From positions 1 through 13,402 of the forward strand of contig JAYVSL010000219.1 of assembly GCA_043775355.1 (NCBI GenBank): a DNA stretch of 13,402 bases. Reading direction: 5' to 3'. Numbering within the stretch: position 1 is the stretch's first letter; every line of letters starts with the position of its first letter. The notes under the pieces are model-generated. The model saw only the letters and a list, made by a program, of their open reading frames with translations, ran no database searches and had not been told where the DNA came from. The position numbers and the translations under genes are program-made. This stretch comes from BOG-1363 sp043775355 (lineage in GTDB: Bacteria > Planctomycetota > UBA11346). Below, piece by piece: positions 1 through 6,838 of this stretch.

Positions 1-447
1 CATGGTGTAGGCGTAGCGGAATTGATCGCCGGTGGCAGAGATATTCGTGCCGCCGCTAGCCAGTGTTATCGTGCCTGCTGCGTTGTCGCTGAAGAAACCA
101 GGGACGGTTGGCGCGTTGATCGTGCTGCTGGCCAGGGCTGGGGCTTCGTATTCATCGATGACTTGAGCGCCGTCGTGAACGAAAGTGGTCACCACTCCGC
201 TGGCGGTCTTCGCCAAGCGGCGGCCGAGTGCGTCGTAGCGATAGCCGCTGGTGGCGGCGCCGACGACTGCCAGGGCCAAACGATTTTCGACATCCCAGTT
301 GTAGACCTGACCGGCTTGGTCCTGCGTCAGATTGCCCTTGGTATCGTCGTGAACGAGGAAAGTGCCTAAATAACAGAGTTTTACGTTCGCGGTCGCCACA
401 GGCATGGGCGGACCGTACAAGACCGAATGATAATTCCAGAGCGTTTC
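1..447 (-). pseudogene. RHS/YD-repeat protein, 5'-truncated fragment running off the left edge
   Basis: The minus-strand frame is open from just after a TAG (448-450) to base 1. It contains typical RHS/YD-repeat text: HDDTKGNLTQ, YNWDVENRL, then GYRYDALGRRLAKT and a VHDGAQVIDEYE stretch. After that it enters a Gly/Ser/Thr-rich segment ending in ATGDQFRYAYTM, which resembles the start of a beta-sandwich domain (inference). RHS proteins are large secreted or surface shell-forming proteins, often polymorphic toxins or adhesins. The frame holds only the last repeats, and no good start with a ribosome binding site is visible. The first ATG in frame is at 405. I saw no RHS sequence upstream in the other minus frames. 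It is therefore probably the remnant of a longer gene, or a short silent RHS tip. The 3' end is outside the window, so truncation is certain only at the 5' side. Confidence 0.7.
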
Positions 448-686
448 CTAGGCGGGTGCGAGGCGCGTCTGCCTGGGCTGGAGACGAGTTCCTGGTGGGA
501 TTTTGAAGGGCAAAGCCTTTGCCTACCAAGCATTTTATGCGTGACGAGCAGCATCACACCCCATCGTTGACGATGAAGATCTGGCTAAAAGCCGTGCATC
601 TCGCGCGGTACGTCAGCCTCATCCAGGGTTTGCTCAGTCAGGTTCAGTCCTATGGTTCGTCCCAACGCCGTTCTGGAGGATTCATC
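448..686. other. Intergenic region between RHS fragment and PDZ gene pair
   Basis: No convincing gene is seen here. The stretch holds a short palindrome, GGCAAAG-C-CTTTGCC, at 509-523. A weak promoter-like pair lies upstream of the first PDZ gene: TTGCTC at 630-635 and TATGGT at 651-656, with a 15-base spacer that is shorter than ideal. I do not rely on it. A strong Shine-Dalgarno sequence, GGAGGA, at 675-680 decides the start of the next gene at 687. Confidence 0.35.
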
Positions 687-1442
687 ATGCGCATCATCGC
701 TCCGCTCCTAGCCCTCATGATTGCTGGCCCGGTAGTTGCCGCTCAAAATGGTTACGAAACCATCCGTAACCCAGATCAGCGTCCGATGATCGGCGTGCAA
801 ATGACGCCCGTTCCACAGTCGGTACAAGAACAGCAAGGGCTTGCCTCCAATCAGGGCGTTTATGTCCAGAGCGTTTATGGCAATACCGCAGCGCAAACCA
901 TGGGACTACAACCGGGTGACGTGATCACCAGCGTCAACGGCGCACCGATCACCAGCATGACTGACCTGCGCAACGAAGTCGGCTTAAACCAAGTTGGCGA
1001 TCCGGTCGAAGTGACGATCCGACGTGATGGTCAGGAACAGTCGACCATTGGCCAGTTTAAGGCGTGGCCGTCGAATATTCCTTACGATCCGATCGACCCA
1101 GTGATGGAGCAACGTTTCCAAGAGTGGCAGGATCGTCGCCTCGCGCGCATGCAAGACGAAGTCGAGCAGTTGCGCCAACAAACGCAGCAAATGGCCAAAG
1201 AAGCCAGCGCTGCCGCCGAAGATCAACCGCTGCTCGGATTAAATGAACCGGCGCCCATCGGTGCTGATGGGAAGCCGCTGGCATGGCGCTTTCGCTATGG
1301 CATCCACGGGCCAACCAATTCCTCGATTCTGCCACCAGACACCACGGCCACTGCTGTCGGTGGCGCCAGCGATTCTGCTGCGCACCCGTGGCATTTTACT
1401 TGGCAATTAGCCAGCAACCGTAAGCCACAGGAAGCTCTCTGA
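687..1442 (+). CDS. Secreted PDZ-domain protein (first of a tandem pair)
   Basis: 251 aa. The start at 687 is chosen because GGAGGA sits six bases upstream and the protein then opens with a clean signal peptide (MRIIAPLLALMIAGPVVAA), suggesting export to the periplasm or envelope. Residues about 33-124 form a PDZ domain: MIGVQMTP, GVYVQSV, then AAQTMGLQPGDVITSVNG and a closing VEVTIRRDGQ strand. Residues about 140-178 are a charged, Gln-rich likely coiled coil. The rest is low-similarity sequence. There is no trypsin-like or other protease domain, so this is not a DegP/HtrA enzyme. It is more likely an adaptor or scaffold that binds protein C-termini (inference). Its TGA overlaps the ATG of the next gene (TGATG), so the two are almost certainly cotranscribed and translationally coupled. 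Confidence 0.85.
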   Translation: MRIIAPLLALMIAGPVVAAQNGYETIRNPDQRPMIGVQMTPVPQSVQEQQGLASNQGVYVQSVYGNTAAQTMGLQPGDVITSVNGAPITSMTDLRNEVGLNQVGDPVEVTIRRDGQEQSTIGQFKAWPSNIPYDPIDPVMEQRFQEWQDRRLARMQDEVEQLRQQTQQMAKEASAAAEDQPLLGLNEPAPIGADGKPLAWRFRYGIHGPTNSSILPPDTTATAVGGASDSAAHPWHFTWQLASNRKPQEAL

Positions 1443-2197
1443 TGTTTCGTCCCATCGCTTTACTATTCGTCCTCATGATGCCGGTGGTCGCGATTGCTGG
1501 GGAAGTGCCGCCTCAGCCGCCTAAACCGACGGTGGTGAATCCAGCATCTAAACCATTTTTAGGGGTGAATGTCGACGAAAATGGTTCGAGCTTCGATCCA
1601 AATCAGGGCTTACCCGTAACCACCGTGATTCCTGGTAGCACCGCCGCCACTATCGGTATCGAAGTGGGAGATCTGCTGCTGACCTTCAACGGTGCGAAGC
1701 TGACGAGCCAAGATGAACTCAGAGCCGCTATTGGCAAAACTAAAGTTGGCGACGAGATCGCCCTCGAAGTGACCCGTAAAAATTTCGACATGCTGGTGAA
1801 GAAGACCTTCAAAGGTCCGATCACCGTGCGTCCACAAGTGGCCTCAATTACGGCCGACTTGGCCCGTCTGCGCGAAGAGACCTTGGCTCTGCGCAAGCTG
1901 CAAGAAGAGCGCAAATCAAAAGAACTCTCGCTCGCTGACATGCTGAAAATGCTTAAAGAAATCGAAGAACAGATGCCCGCCGCAGTTGCCGAATTCAAAA
2001 AGCAATACCCGCGCGGTGAATTTAACATTCAAATTAAGATCGACATCGTCAGCGACAAGACCGCCAAAACGCCGATCACCGTTGGTAATCAACCAGACGC
2101 TGCGCTGAATGCAGGAAACGCCAATGCGCCCGTCGAGACCAAAGAGCAAAAAGAACAAAAAGAACAAAAAGAGTCCAAGAATAAGCCCAAGCCTTGA
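1442..2197 (+). CDS. Secreted PDZ-domain protein with Lys/Glu/Gln-rich tail (second of a tandem pair)
   Basis: 251 aa, starting in the stop codon of the preceding PDZ gene. A signal peptide (MFRPIALLFVLMMPVVAIAG) is followed by a Pro-rich linker and one PDZ domain at about residues 37-125. That domain contains PFLGVNV, VTTVIPGSTAATIGIEVGDLLL and NGAKLTSQDELRAAI. Residues about 136-190 are strongly charged and heptad-like, probably a coiled coil. The last 20 residues are a basic tail with three KEQ triplets (residues 234-242). It shares with its neighbour the order signal peptide, PDZ, coiled coil and even the length, but the sequences are diverged. They look like an old duplication that may form hetero-oligomers through the coiled coils (inference). 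No catalytic domain is present. Confidence 0.85.
   Translation: MFRPIALLFVLMMPVVAIAGEVPPQPPKPTVVNPASKPFLGVNVDENGSSFDPNQGLPVTTVIPGSTAATIGIEVGDLLLTFNGAKLTSQDELRAAIGKTKVGDEIALEVTRKNFDMLVKKTFKGPITVRPQVASITADLARLREETLALRKLQEERKSKELSLADMLKMLKEIEEQMPAAVAEFKKQYPRGEFNIQIKIDIVSDKTAKTPITVGNQPDAALNAGNANAPVETKEQKEQKEQKESKNKPKP
2141..2173 (+). repeat. 9-bp in-frame tandem repeat coding KEQ triplets
   Basis: Consecutive units aaagagcaa, aaagaacaa, aaagaacaa and a partial aaagag lie inside the C-terminal tail of the second PDZ gene. Each full unit codes Lys-Glu-Gln. Slippage here would lengthen or shorten the basic tail without breaking the frame. Confidence 0.85.
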
Positions 2198-2208
2198 GTG
2201 GCTTTTTT
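2189..2208 (+). terminator. Possible intrinsic terminator overlapping the PDZ2 stop codon
   Basis: AAGCC (2189-2193) pairs with GGCTT (2200-2204) around a 6-base loop that contains the TGA stop, followed directly by a T run to 2208. The stem is only five base pairs, so termination may be partial and the DUF309-type gene 33 bases downstream could be read through. Confidence 0.4.
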
Positions 2209-2241
2209 GCCTAAGCAAAGCGACCACAGGGCGGTCATGGT

Positions 2242-2649
2242 ATGAAAATAATTGCCAGCACCGATGTGCCCCTGTGGTGGAATGCGGTACGTACCGGAGC
2301 CGAATGTTTTGATCGCGGCGATTATTGGCATGCACATGAACATTGGGAATGTGCCTGGAAAGCGCATATGGAATTGCATCGCCACTACCTCAAAGGATTG
2401 ATTCAACTCACAGCGGTTTGTCACCATCTTGCACGAGGCAAGCCGCAGGCTGCGCGCAAACTCCTGGACCGTGGTCCTCGGCATTTGGCCGATAATCATC
2501 CACTGTCATGGCCGTTTGACACCGCTCATTTATTAACCGTCACCGCTGCTTTAGCAGCAGCGATTGATCAAGGACGACATCCACGCCCACCAAAATTGGG
2601 ACTGGTAAAAATGATGGATGCGTGGGCGGCAGATCACTTGCTCGGTTAG
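2242..2649 (+). CDS. DUF309-family protein
   Basis: 135 aa, near the usual length of this family. Residues 27-39 (DYWHAHEHWECAW) match the family signature in which a tyrosine or tryptophan, AHE and WE..W occur on one helix. The second family block, KGLIQLTAVCHH with residues 51-62, and the following ARGKPQAARKLLDRG are also present. The conserved His and Glu residues (H32, E33, E36, H61, H62) could bind a metal, but the biochemical role of DUF309 is unknown to me. The start has AGGGCGG seven bases upstream. The gene follows the PDZ pair by 44 bases and ends convergently with the pentapeptide-repeat gene, separated by only 11 bases. No signal peptide is seen, so it is presumably cytoplasmic. 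Confidence 0.85.
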   Translation: MKIIASTDVPLWWNAVRTGAECFDRGDYWHAHEHWECAWKAHMELHRHYLKGLIQLTAVCHHLARGKPQAARKLLDRGPRHLADNHPLSWPFDTAHLLTVTAALAAAIDQGRHPRPPKLGLVKMMDAWAADHLLG

Positions 2650-2660
2650 TTTTTTAACTT

Positions 2661-4445
2661 TCAGCGTTTCGCCGACAAGCCGTCCAACCCAGGTGCAATC
2701 ATCACTCGGGCGAAAGCGGGGAAACGTTCGCAGGCGACTTCCGTGGTTGACGAGACAAATGGTTTATTCGCGTCGACATGTGGGAAACTATAGGCCAAAC
2801 GCCGAAGCGGTTGCTGATTTTCATCATAGAGCACCACCGTCACATCGGGATTGGTGGCGGATGGCGGACGTTGAACCACCACATGCGTCAACACCGTTCC
2901 AGGTTGCTGACCTTGATCGACCCGCAAGGTCACCAAGTAATCGCCACTGAGCGCAATCGGTTTGCCACGTGCAACGGTCAGCAATGGTATGCGGCTTTGA
3001 TCATCGGTGAGATAATCTTGCAGGTGTGATGCGTTGACGCGATTTAAATACCGTTCGATATCACGACTCGCGACGAAGAGATCTCCGCTGAGTTTCGCAT
3101 TTCGTGCCAGCAGATCCGTCCGCTCAGAGGTAAAAGCCGCGACCGATTCACGCAGGCGGGCAACTTCGCTTTCTACATCGGCAAGATGACGACGATCAAT
3201 TTGCTGCTGATCGCGATCGGCAGCGAGCGCTTGGTTTTCCGTCTTCAAACGACCGACACCGAGCGCTAAAATGCGCCCGACCTGGCCTTGTCGGCCGGTT
3301 TCGCGTGCGAGTTCGGCATTCAGGCTGGTGAGCTCATCGACTTTTTGGCTCAACAGAGTCGCGCGGTCATCGACACCTTGCATGCGGAGCAAATCACTTT
3401 CGCTCGCACGTAAAGCTGAACGTAGTGCATCGGCCTCTGCTTGTCGCAAAGCCACTTCCTGTTTCAGGCTGCTTCCCTGGCCTGCCGTGCCTCGTAATTG
3501 TTCCTGAATGGTTTGGATCTGCGCCAAATCGGCTTCGTGCTGGCGCTGCAAATTCGCCAATTCCTGTTTTAAGTTTTCCGTCGGTTGGATCGCTACGGTC
3601 GCACGAGTGCTGGCTGGTTGCGACCAACCCCAAACGCCAAAGCCCACTCCACCAACAGCGAGCACTATCGAAGCGGCCGTCGCCCAACGCCAATTGCGAG
3701 ATGGTGCGCTGCGTAATTCCGGTACGGGAATTGCCGTGACCGCTGGCATGATCACGCTCTGCACCGCTGGCGCATACAGATGCGTGCGACACAGCTCAGG
3801 ATCTGGATCTTCCAGGGCCGAAATATCTCCGGTAATGGCACTGCATAATGCCAGCGGCGCGGGGAATGCTTGGGTCGGATCTTCATCACCGCTACTGATG
3901 GTGCGATCTGCATCTAGACCTTTGACGCCGGCAAAGCGCGTGCGGCGATTCCAGCTAAAGTCTACGACCTTCGCTCCGGCAAGATTCGCTCCACGCAAAT
4001 CGCAACCATTCAACACCGTACCGGCCAATTGCGCGCCAGATAAATCGGCATCGCGCAGATCTGCATCGGTCAAGTTGGTTCCGCTGAGATCTGCGCCGAC
4101 CAACCGGGCGCCACGCAGATCCGCGCGTTTGAAACTGGTGCGTCGTAGTACCGCATGACTTAGTTCACATCCGCTCAGGTCGGCACCATCAAGATGGGCA
4201 TCGCGAAAATCAACGCGCGTCAATTTGCGGAGTGGCAACGATGCGCCGGGCCATTGCAAACCGACCAGATGAAATTCGCTAAGATCAGCTTGTCCCGCAG
4301 CGTCGGCCTGGGTTAGCAAATCACGCACATACGGATCGCTTTTGCTGACCAGCGGATTGTGCCACAGGCAAAGCCCGCTGTCGCCGGTCGCAGGATGACC
4401 GCAGGGAGCGTGGGAATCCTGATAGGTATACGTGCAGACAGCCAT
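2661..4445 (-). CDS. Membrane-anchored pentapeptide-repeat and coiled-coil protein with N-terminal Cys/His motif
   Basis: 594 aa. The N-terminus has a zinc-finger-like pattern C4, C15-G-H17, C26-x-x-H29, often seen ahead of pentapeptide repeats. Residues about 53-160 are pentapeptide repeats of the A(D/N)LxG type, for example ADLSG, ADLRGARL, ADLRDADLSGAQL and ANLAGAKV, expected to form a right-handed beta-helix. A linker leads to one transmembrane segment at about 254-274 (WATAASIVLAVGGVGFGVWGW). A long coiled coil follows (about 287-465). The end is a compact beta-rich domain of unknown family. With a cytoplasmic N-terminal helix, the coiled coil would lie in the periplasm (inference). GGGAG lies five bases before the ATG. 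It is the last gene of the FlgM-TPR-pentapeptide unit, 23 bases after the TPR gene. Function is not known; a scaffold or envelope-sensing role is a guess. Confidence 0.85.
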   Translation of the reverse strand: MAVCTYTYQDSHAPCGHPATGDSGLCLWHNPLVSKSDPYVRDLLTQADAAGQADLSEFHLVGLQWPGASLPLRKLTRVDFRDAHLDGADLSGCELSHAVLRRTSFKRADLRGARLVGADLSGTNLTDADLRDADLSGAQLAGTVLNGCDLRGANLAGAKVVDFSWNRRTRFAGVKGLDADRTISSGDEDPTQAFPAPLALCSAITGDISALEDPDPELCRTHLYAPAVQSVIMPAVTAIPVPELRSAPSRNWRWATAASIVLAVGGVGFGVWGWSQPASTRATVAIQPTENLKQELANLQRQHEADLAQIQTIQEQLRGTAGQGSSLKQEVALRQAEADALRSALRASESDLLRMQGVDDRATLLSQKVDELTSLNAELARETGRQGQVGRILALGVGRLKTENQALAADRDQQQIDRRHLADVESEVARLRESVAAFTSERTDLLARNAKLSGDLFVASRDIERYLNRVNASHLQDYLTDDQSRIPLLTVARGKPIALSGDYLVTLRVDQGQQPGTVLTHVVVQRPPSATNPDVTVVLYDENQQPLRRLAYSFPHVDANKPFVSSTTEVACERFPAFARVMIAPGLDGLSAKR

Positions 4446-4468
4446 GACGACTCCCAGGATTGACGACG

Positions 4469-5842
4469 TCAGTGGGTGACGGGCGAATGATCAGCAGCCG
4501 CTGGAGCGGCATGAGCTGGAGCGGCATGAGCTGGAGCGGCATGCGCCGGAGCTGCATGCGCCGGTGCAGGAGCCGCCACTTCGTGCGCCGAAGCCGCATG
4601 AGCTGCATGCGCGTCTTTAACCGGCGCTTTATCTTCCGTCGACGTGTGAGCGTCTTGATGTGCTGGCGATGTAGAAATCGCATGAGCGGTACTTGGCGTG
4701 CTCGCAGCCGTCATTGCAGAGGCAGGTTCTTTTGCACCACCCAAGCGCAATGCACGACGGCGTAAATCTTGGATTTTCGCGCTATCCGGACGTAATTGAT
4801 AATAGTCGGTGGCGTGTTGCAGCGCCTTGGTCGCATCTGGGCGCTGATCGGTGAAAATAATCGCCAACAAATAATGCGACTCGACATCGATCGGGCTGGT
4901 GGCGTCAAATTGATCACCGTTGACTTCACGTGAAAGAAATTGAATCGCTGGTTCATATTCGCCGATGGCGAAATGATACGCACCGAGCAAGCCATTGGCT
5001 TCTGGATAATTCGGCTCGATCGCCAACAACGACTTCAAATCATCACGCATCGCCAAACGACGTGGCGGACGCGCACGATCGTTGAAACGCGCACGGCTGA
5101 AAAGCGCATGCGGCATGTAGGTTGGACTGGCCACTTTTACCGCTTGATCGAATTCACTGATCGCATCACCACGCCCCATGCGTTCGTGACAGAGTGCGAG
5201 ATTCACCCATGCTTCGGCCCGCGTTGGAGCTAAATCACGCGCTTGGCTGAGCGCTGCTTCAGCCTTGTCGAGCGCCTGTGGCTGGTCTGCCAATGGTCCA
5301 AGGTAAAGAGTTCCGAGATTATAATGTCCGCCGAAATGTTTGGCATCGAGTGCTAAACATTCTTCGTAAGCACGCCGTGATTCCTGCCATAATTTTAAAT
5401 GTTCGCGCGCTGCGCCCACATTAAACCAGTGATCGGCAGCAGCTGTGGTGCCAGCTGCCTGACGTGTGGCATCCAAAAAACGTTCCTCTGCCTCTCGCCA
5501 TTCACCAGCTCGAAAAGCGAGATATCCAAGATTGCATAACACTTCGGGATGATCGTGGCTGACCTTCAAAGCTTCTTCATACCAACGACGAGCTTCGGCG
5601 TCTTTACCAAGTTGTTGATGCGCGAGCGCCAGATTGAACAGCGCTTGAAAAGAAGTTTTATCGACCCCCAGCGCACGGCGATAATGTTCAATTGACGTTT
5701 CGTAACGACCCTGCATCAAGGCTTCATTGCCCAGCGCGGTCAATTGTGCAGCGCTGCCTGCTTCTAATACGGTGAGTTCAACCGCGTGACCAAAGGTCAC
5801 GCTGGCCAACATCATGAGGCATCCATGCCTGAGGAAGTTCAC
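4469..5842 (-). CDS. Exported TPR-repeat protein with Ala-His-Pro-rich tail
   Basis: 457 aa from a GTG start at 5842. This start is preferred because it follows GGGGCGG, lies 10 bases after the upstream gene's stop, and gives a signal-peptide-like N-terminus (NFLRHGCLMMLASVTFGHA). Longer in-frame starts would lie inside the upstream gene. From about residue 30 to 365 there are roughly eight tetratricopeptide repeats, for example GNEALMQGRYETSIEHYRRAL, LFNLALAHQQLGKDAEARRWY, and NLGYLAFRAGEWREAEERF. These form a superhelical protein-binding surface. The last ~87 residues are low-complexity Ala, His, Pro and Ser with tandem AAPAH units, which may be disordered and could bind metal through histidines (inference). 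It is the middle gene of a minus-strand unit with the FlgM-like gene upstream and the pentapeptide gene downstream. Its partner proteins are unknown. Confidence 0.85.
   Translation of the reverse strand: MNFLRHGCLMMLASVTFGHAVELTVLEAGSAAQLTALGNEALMQGRYETSIEHYRRALGVDKTSFQALFNLALAHQQLGKDAEARRWYEEALKVSHDHPEVLCNLGYLAFRAGEWREAEERFLDATRQAAGTTAAADHWFNVGAAREHLKLWQESRRAYEECLALDAKHFGGHYNLGTLYLGPLADQPQALDKAEAALSQARDLAPTRAEAWVNLALCHERMGRGDAISEFDQAVKVASPTYMPHALFSRARFNDRARPPRRLAMRDDLKSLLAIEPNYPEANGLLGAYHFAIGEYEPAIQFLSREVNGDQFDATSPIDVESHYLLAIIFTDQRPDATKALQHATDYYQLRPDSAKIQDLRRRALRLGGAKEPASAMTAASTPSTAHAISTSPAHQDAHTSTEDKAPVKDAHAAHAASAHEVAAPAPAHAAPAHAAPAHAAPAHAAPAAADHSPVTH
4500..4574 (-). repeat. 15-bp tandem repeat (minisatellite) coding AAPAH units
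   Basis: Five 15-base units lie end to end: two identical (4500-4514, 4515-4529), one with a single change (4530-4544), and two diverged (4545-4559, 4560-4574). They encode the Ala-Pro-Ala-His repeats in the TPR protein tail. The unit length is a multiple of three, so copy-number changes keep the frame. Confidence 0.9.
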
Positions 5843-5852
5843 GGCCGCCCCG

Positions 5853-6149
5853 TTAGCGTTCTTCGTCGAGCAGTTTGCTAAGCGGGCCGGCCAATTCATT
5901 TGCTGAGGCGGTGAAGGTGCCATTTTTAATCCGCGCACGCAGCTCTTCAACCTTGTGCAGATCTGCAGGATTCATCGCTTTGAGCAAAGCCACGAAACGA
6001 GCAATCGCCTGCGGGCTGGTGTCGCCAAGCTCGACTTCGTCGGCGCGGCGTGCTTCGGGCGCCTTCGCTGCGCTGCGGCTGGCCGCAGCTTCAGTCTGAC
6101 GCCTGCGTGTGGCCGGGTCGATCGGCCGTTGGTCGCCATGAATTTCCAT
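5853..6149 (-). CDS. flgM: FlgM-like anti-sigma-28 factor
   Basis: 98 aa, close to the usual FlgM length. The C-terminal half has the family pattern: a helix with HKVEELRARIKNGTFTAS (residues 65-82) followed by ANELAGPLSKLLDEE. In FlgM this part binds and inhibits the flagellar sigma factor FliA until the hook-basal body is complete. The N-terminal half is Ala/Arg-rich and probably disordered, as in other FlgM proteins. The ATG is preceded by AAGAGGT. No other flagellar structural gene is nearby; the neighbours are the TPR and pentapeptide genes downstream. I did not find a convincing sigma-28 promoter upstream. The assignment rests on the C-terminal motif and length; the family is short and divergent, so a different small regulator remains possible. 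Confidence 0.7.
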   Translation of the reverse strand: MEIHGDQRPIDPATRRRQTEAAASRSAAKAPEARRADEVELGDTSPQAIARFVALLKAMNPADLHKVEELRARIKNGTFTASANELAGPLSKLLDEER

Positions 6150-6389
6150 AACTACCTCTTAACTGGTTCAGGGCAGTGGTGCCCGTCGGTGCCTCCATTT
6201 ACGGCCGCGATCCTTGGCACTTGAGCGACATTTTGAAAATACCTTCAACAGCGCTCGGCTGGATGCCGAACGTCAACTAACCGATTTGTACAATTCGTTG
6301 TGCTGTCGACGGTTAAGAAAACCGACCAGGACTATTTTAGGCAGCGAGCGAAGCGAAAATCAAAAACGAATCAGTGACCCGTAATAGGT

Positions 6390-6638
6390 CTATTCGAACT
6401 TGATGACTTCGACCGGGCAACCTTCGGCGGCTTCTTGGATCTGATCAGCCAACTCTTGGCCCAAAACGCCAGTGAGTTCACTGCGCTCGCTCAGGTTGGT
6501 GGTTTGCTTGCCATCGGCGCGTACTTCCGCGCGAATATGACAGCTGTCTTCGGTGACGTTGAATACTTCCGGACAGGTGGTCTCGCAGGCATTGCATACA
6601 ATGCAGCCTTCTTCGATCCAAACGCGTTTGATAGCCAT
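6390..6638 (-). CDS. Small [4Fe-4S] ferredoxin
   Basis: 82 aa. The motif C12-x2-C15-x2-C18-x3-C22-P near the N-terminus and C74-P near the C-terminus match monocluster ferredoxins. In that family three cysteines of the first motif plus the distal CP cysteine bind one [4Fe-4S] cluster. The fourth cysteine of the first motif (C22) can form a disulfide with another cysteine; C33 is an available partner here. The text VWIEEGCIVCNACETTCPEVF is characteristic. The start at 6638 is chosen because GGAG lies seven bases upstream; an ATG two codons earlier is too close to it. An approximately 25-residue insert rich in polar residues separates the two cluster regions. Role: single-electron carrier in the cytoplasm; the partner enzyme is not in the window. 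It is transcribed away from the chemotaxis receptor gene. Confidence 0.88.
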   Translation of the reverse strand: MAIKRVWIEEGCIVCNACETTCPEVFNVTEDSCHIRAEVRADGKQTTNLSERSELTGVLGQELADQIQEAAEGCPVEVIKFE

Positions 6639-6838
6639 AGTCATGCTCCAGTCGCCGCTGTACGCGGCCTTTTGCGGGCGGCGAAACCTAGCAAGTGACC
6701 TGATTCTGACAAGCACAGCCACGCCAAGGACATGACAACTGCGCGGCAACGACATGTGACGCAAGCATAGCCCTCTGAAACGGCAGCGGGCCTCGTGCAA
6801 AAATGGACCACGATGAGCGTGTCGGTATTTAGCGAGGT

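Noticed and set aside
22..369. Plus-strand open frame over the RHS fragment
   Set aside because: The minus strand carries recognisable RHS repeats over the same bases; the plus frame has no family features.
519..686. Longer N-terminus for the first PDZ protein
   Set aside because: The upstream extension lacks a ribosome binding site and would bury the signal peptide; GGAGGA at 675-680 supports 687.
687..2197. DegP/HtrA protease genes
   Set aside because: PDZ domains are present but there is no trypsin-like domain or Ser/His/Asp triad in either protein.
3508..4158. Long plus-strand open frame (216 codons) opposite the pentapeptide-repeat gene
   Set aside because: It is antisense to the clear A(D/N)LxG repeats and is Arg/Ser/Pro-rich with no domain; its openness follows from the repetitive codons of the real gene.
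4500..4574. CRISPR-like array
   Set aside because: Units are 15 bases with no spacers and lie in a coding frame.
6150..6389. Sigma-28 promoter for the FlgM-like gene
   Set aside because: TAAA near the gene and a CCGA further on do not have the required spacing or a full -10 match.
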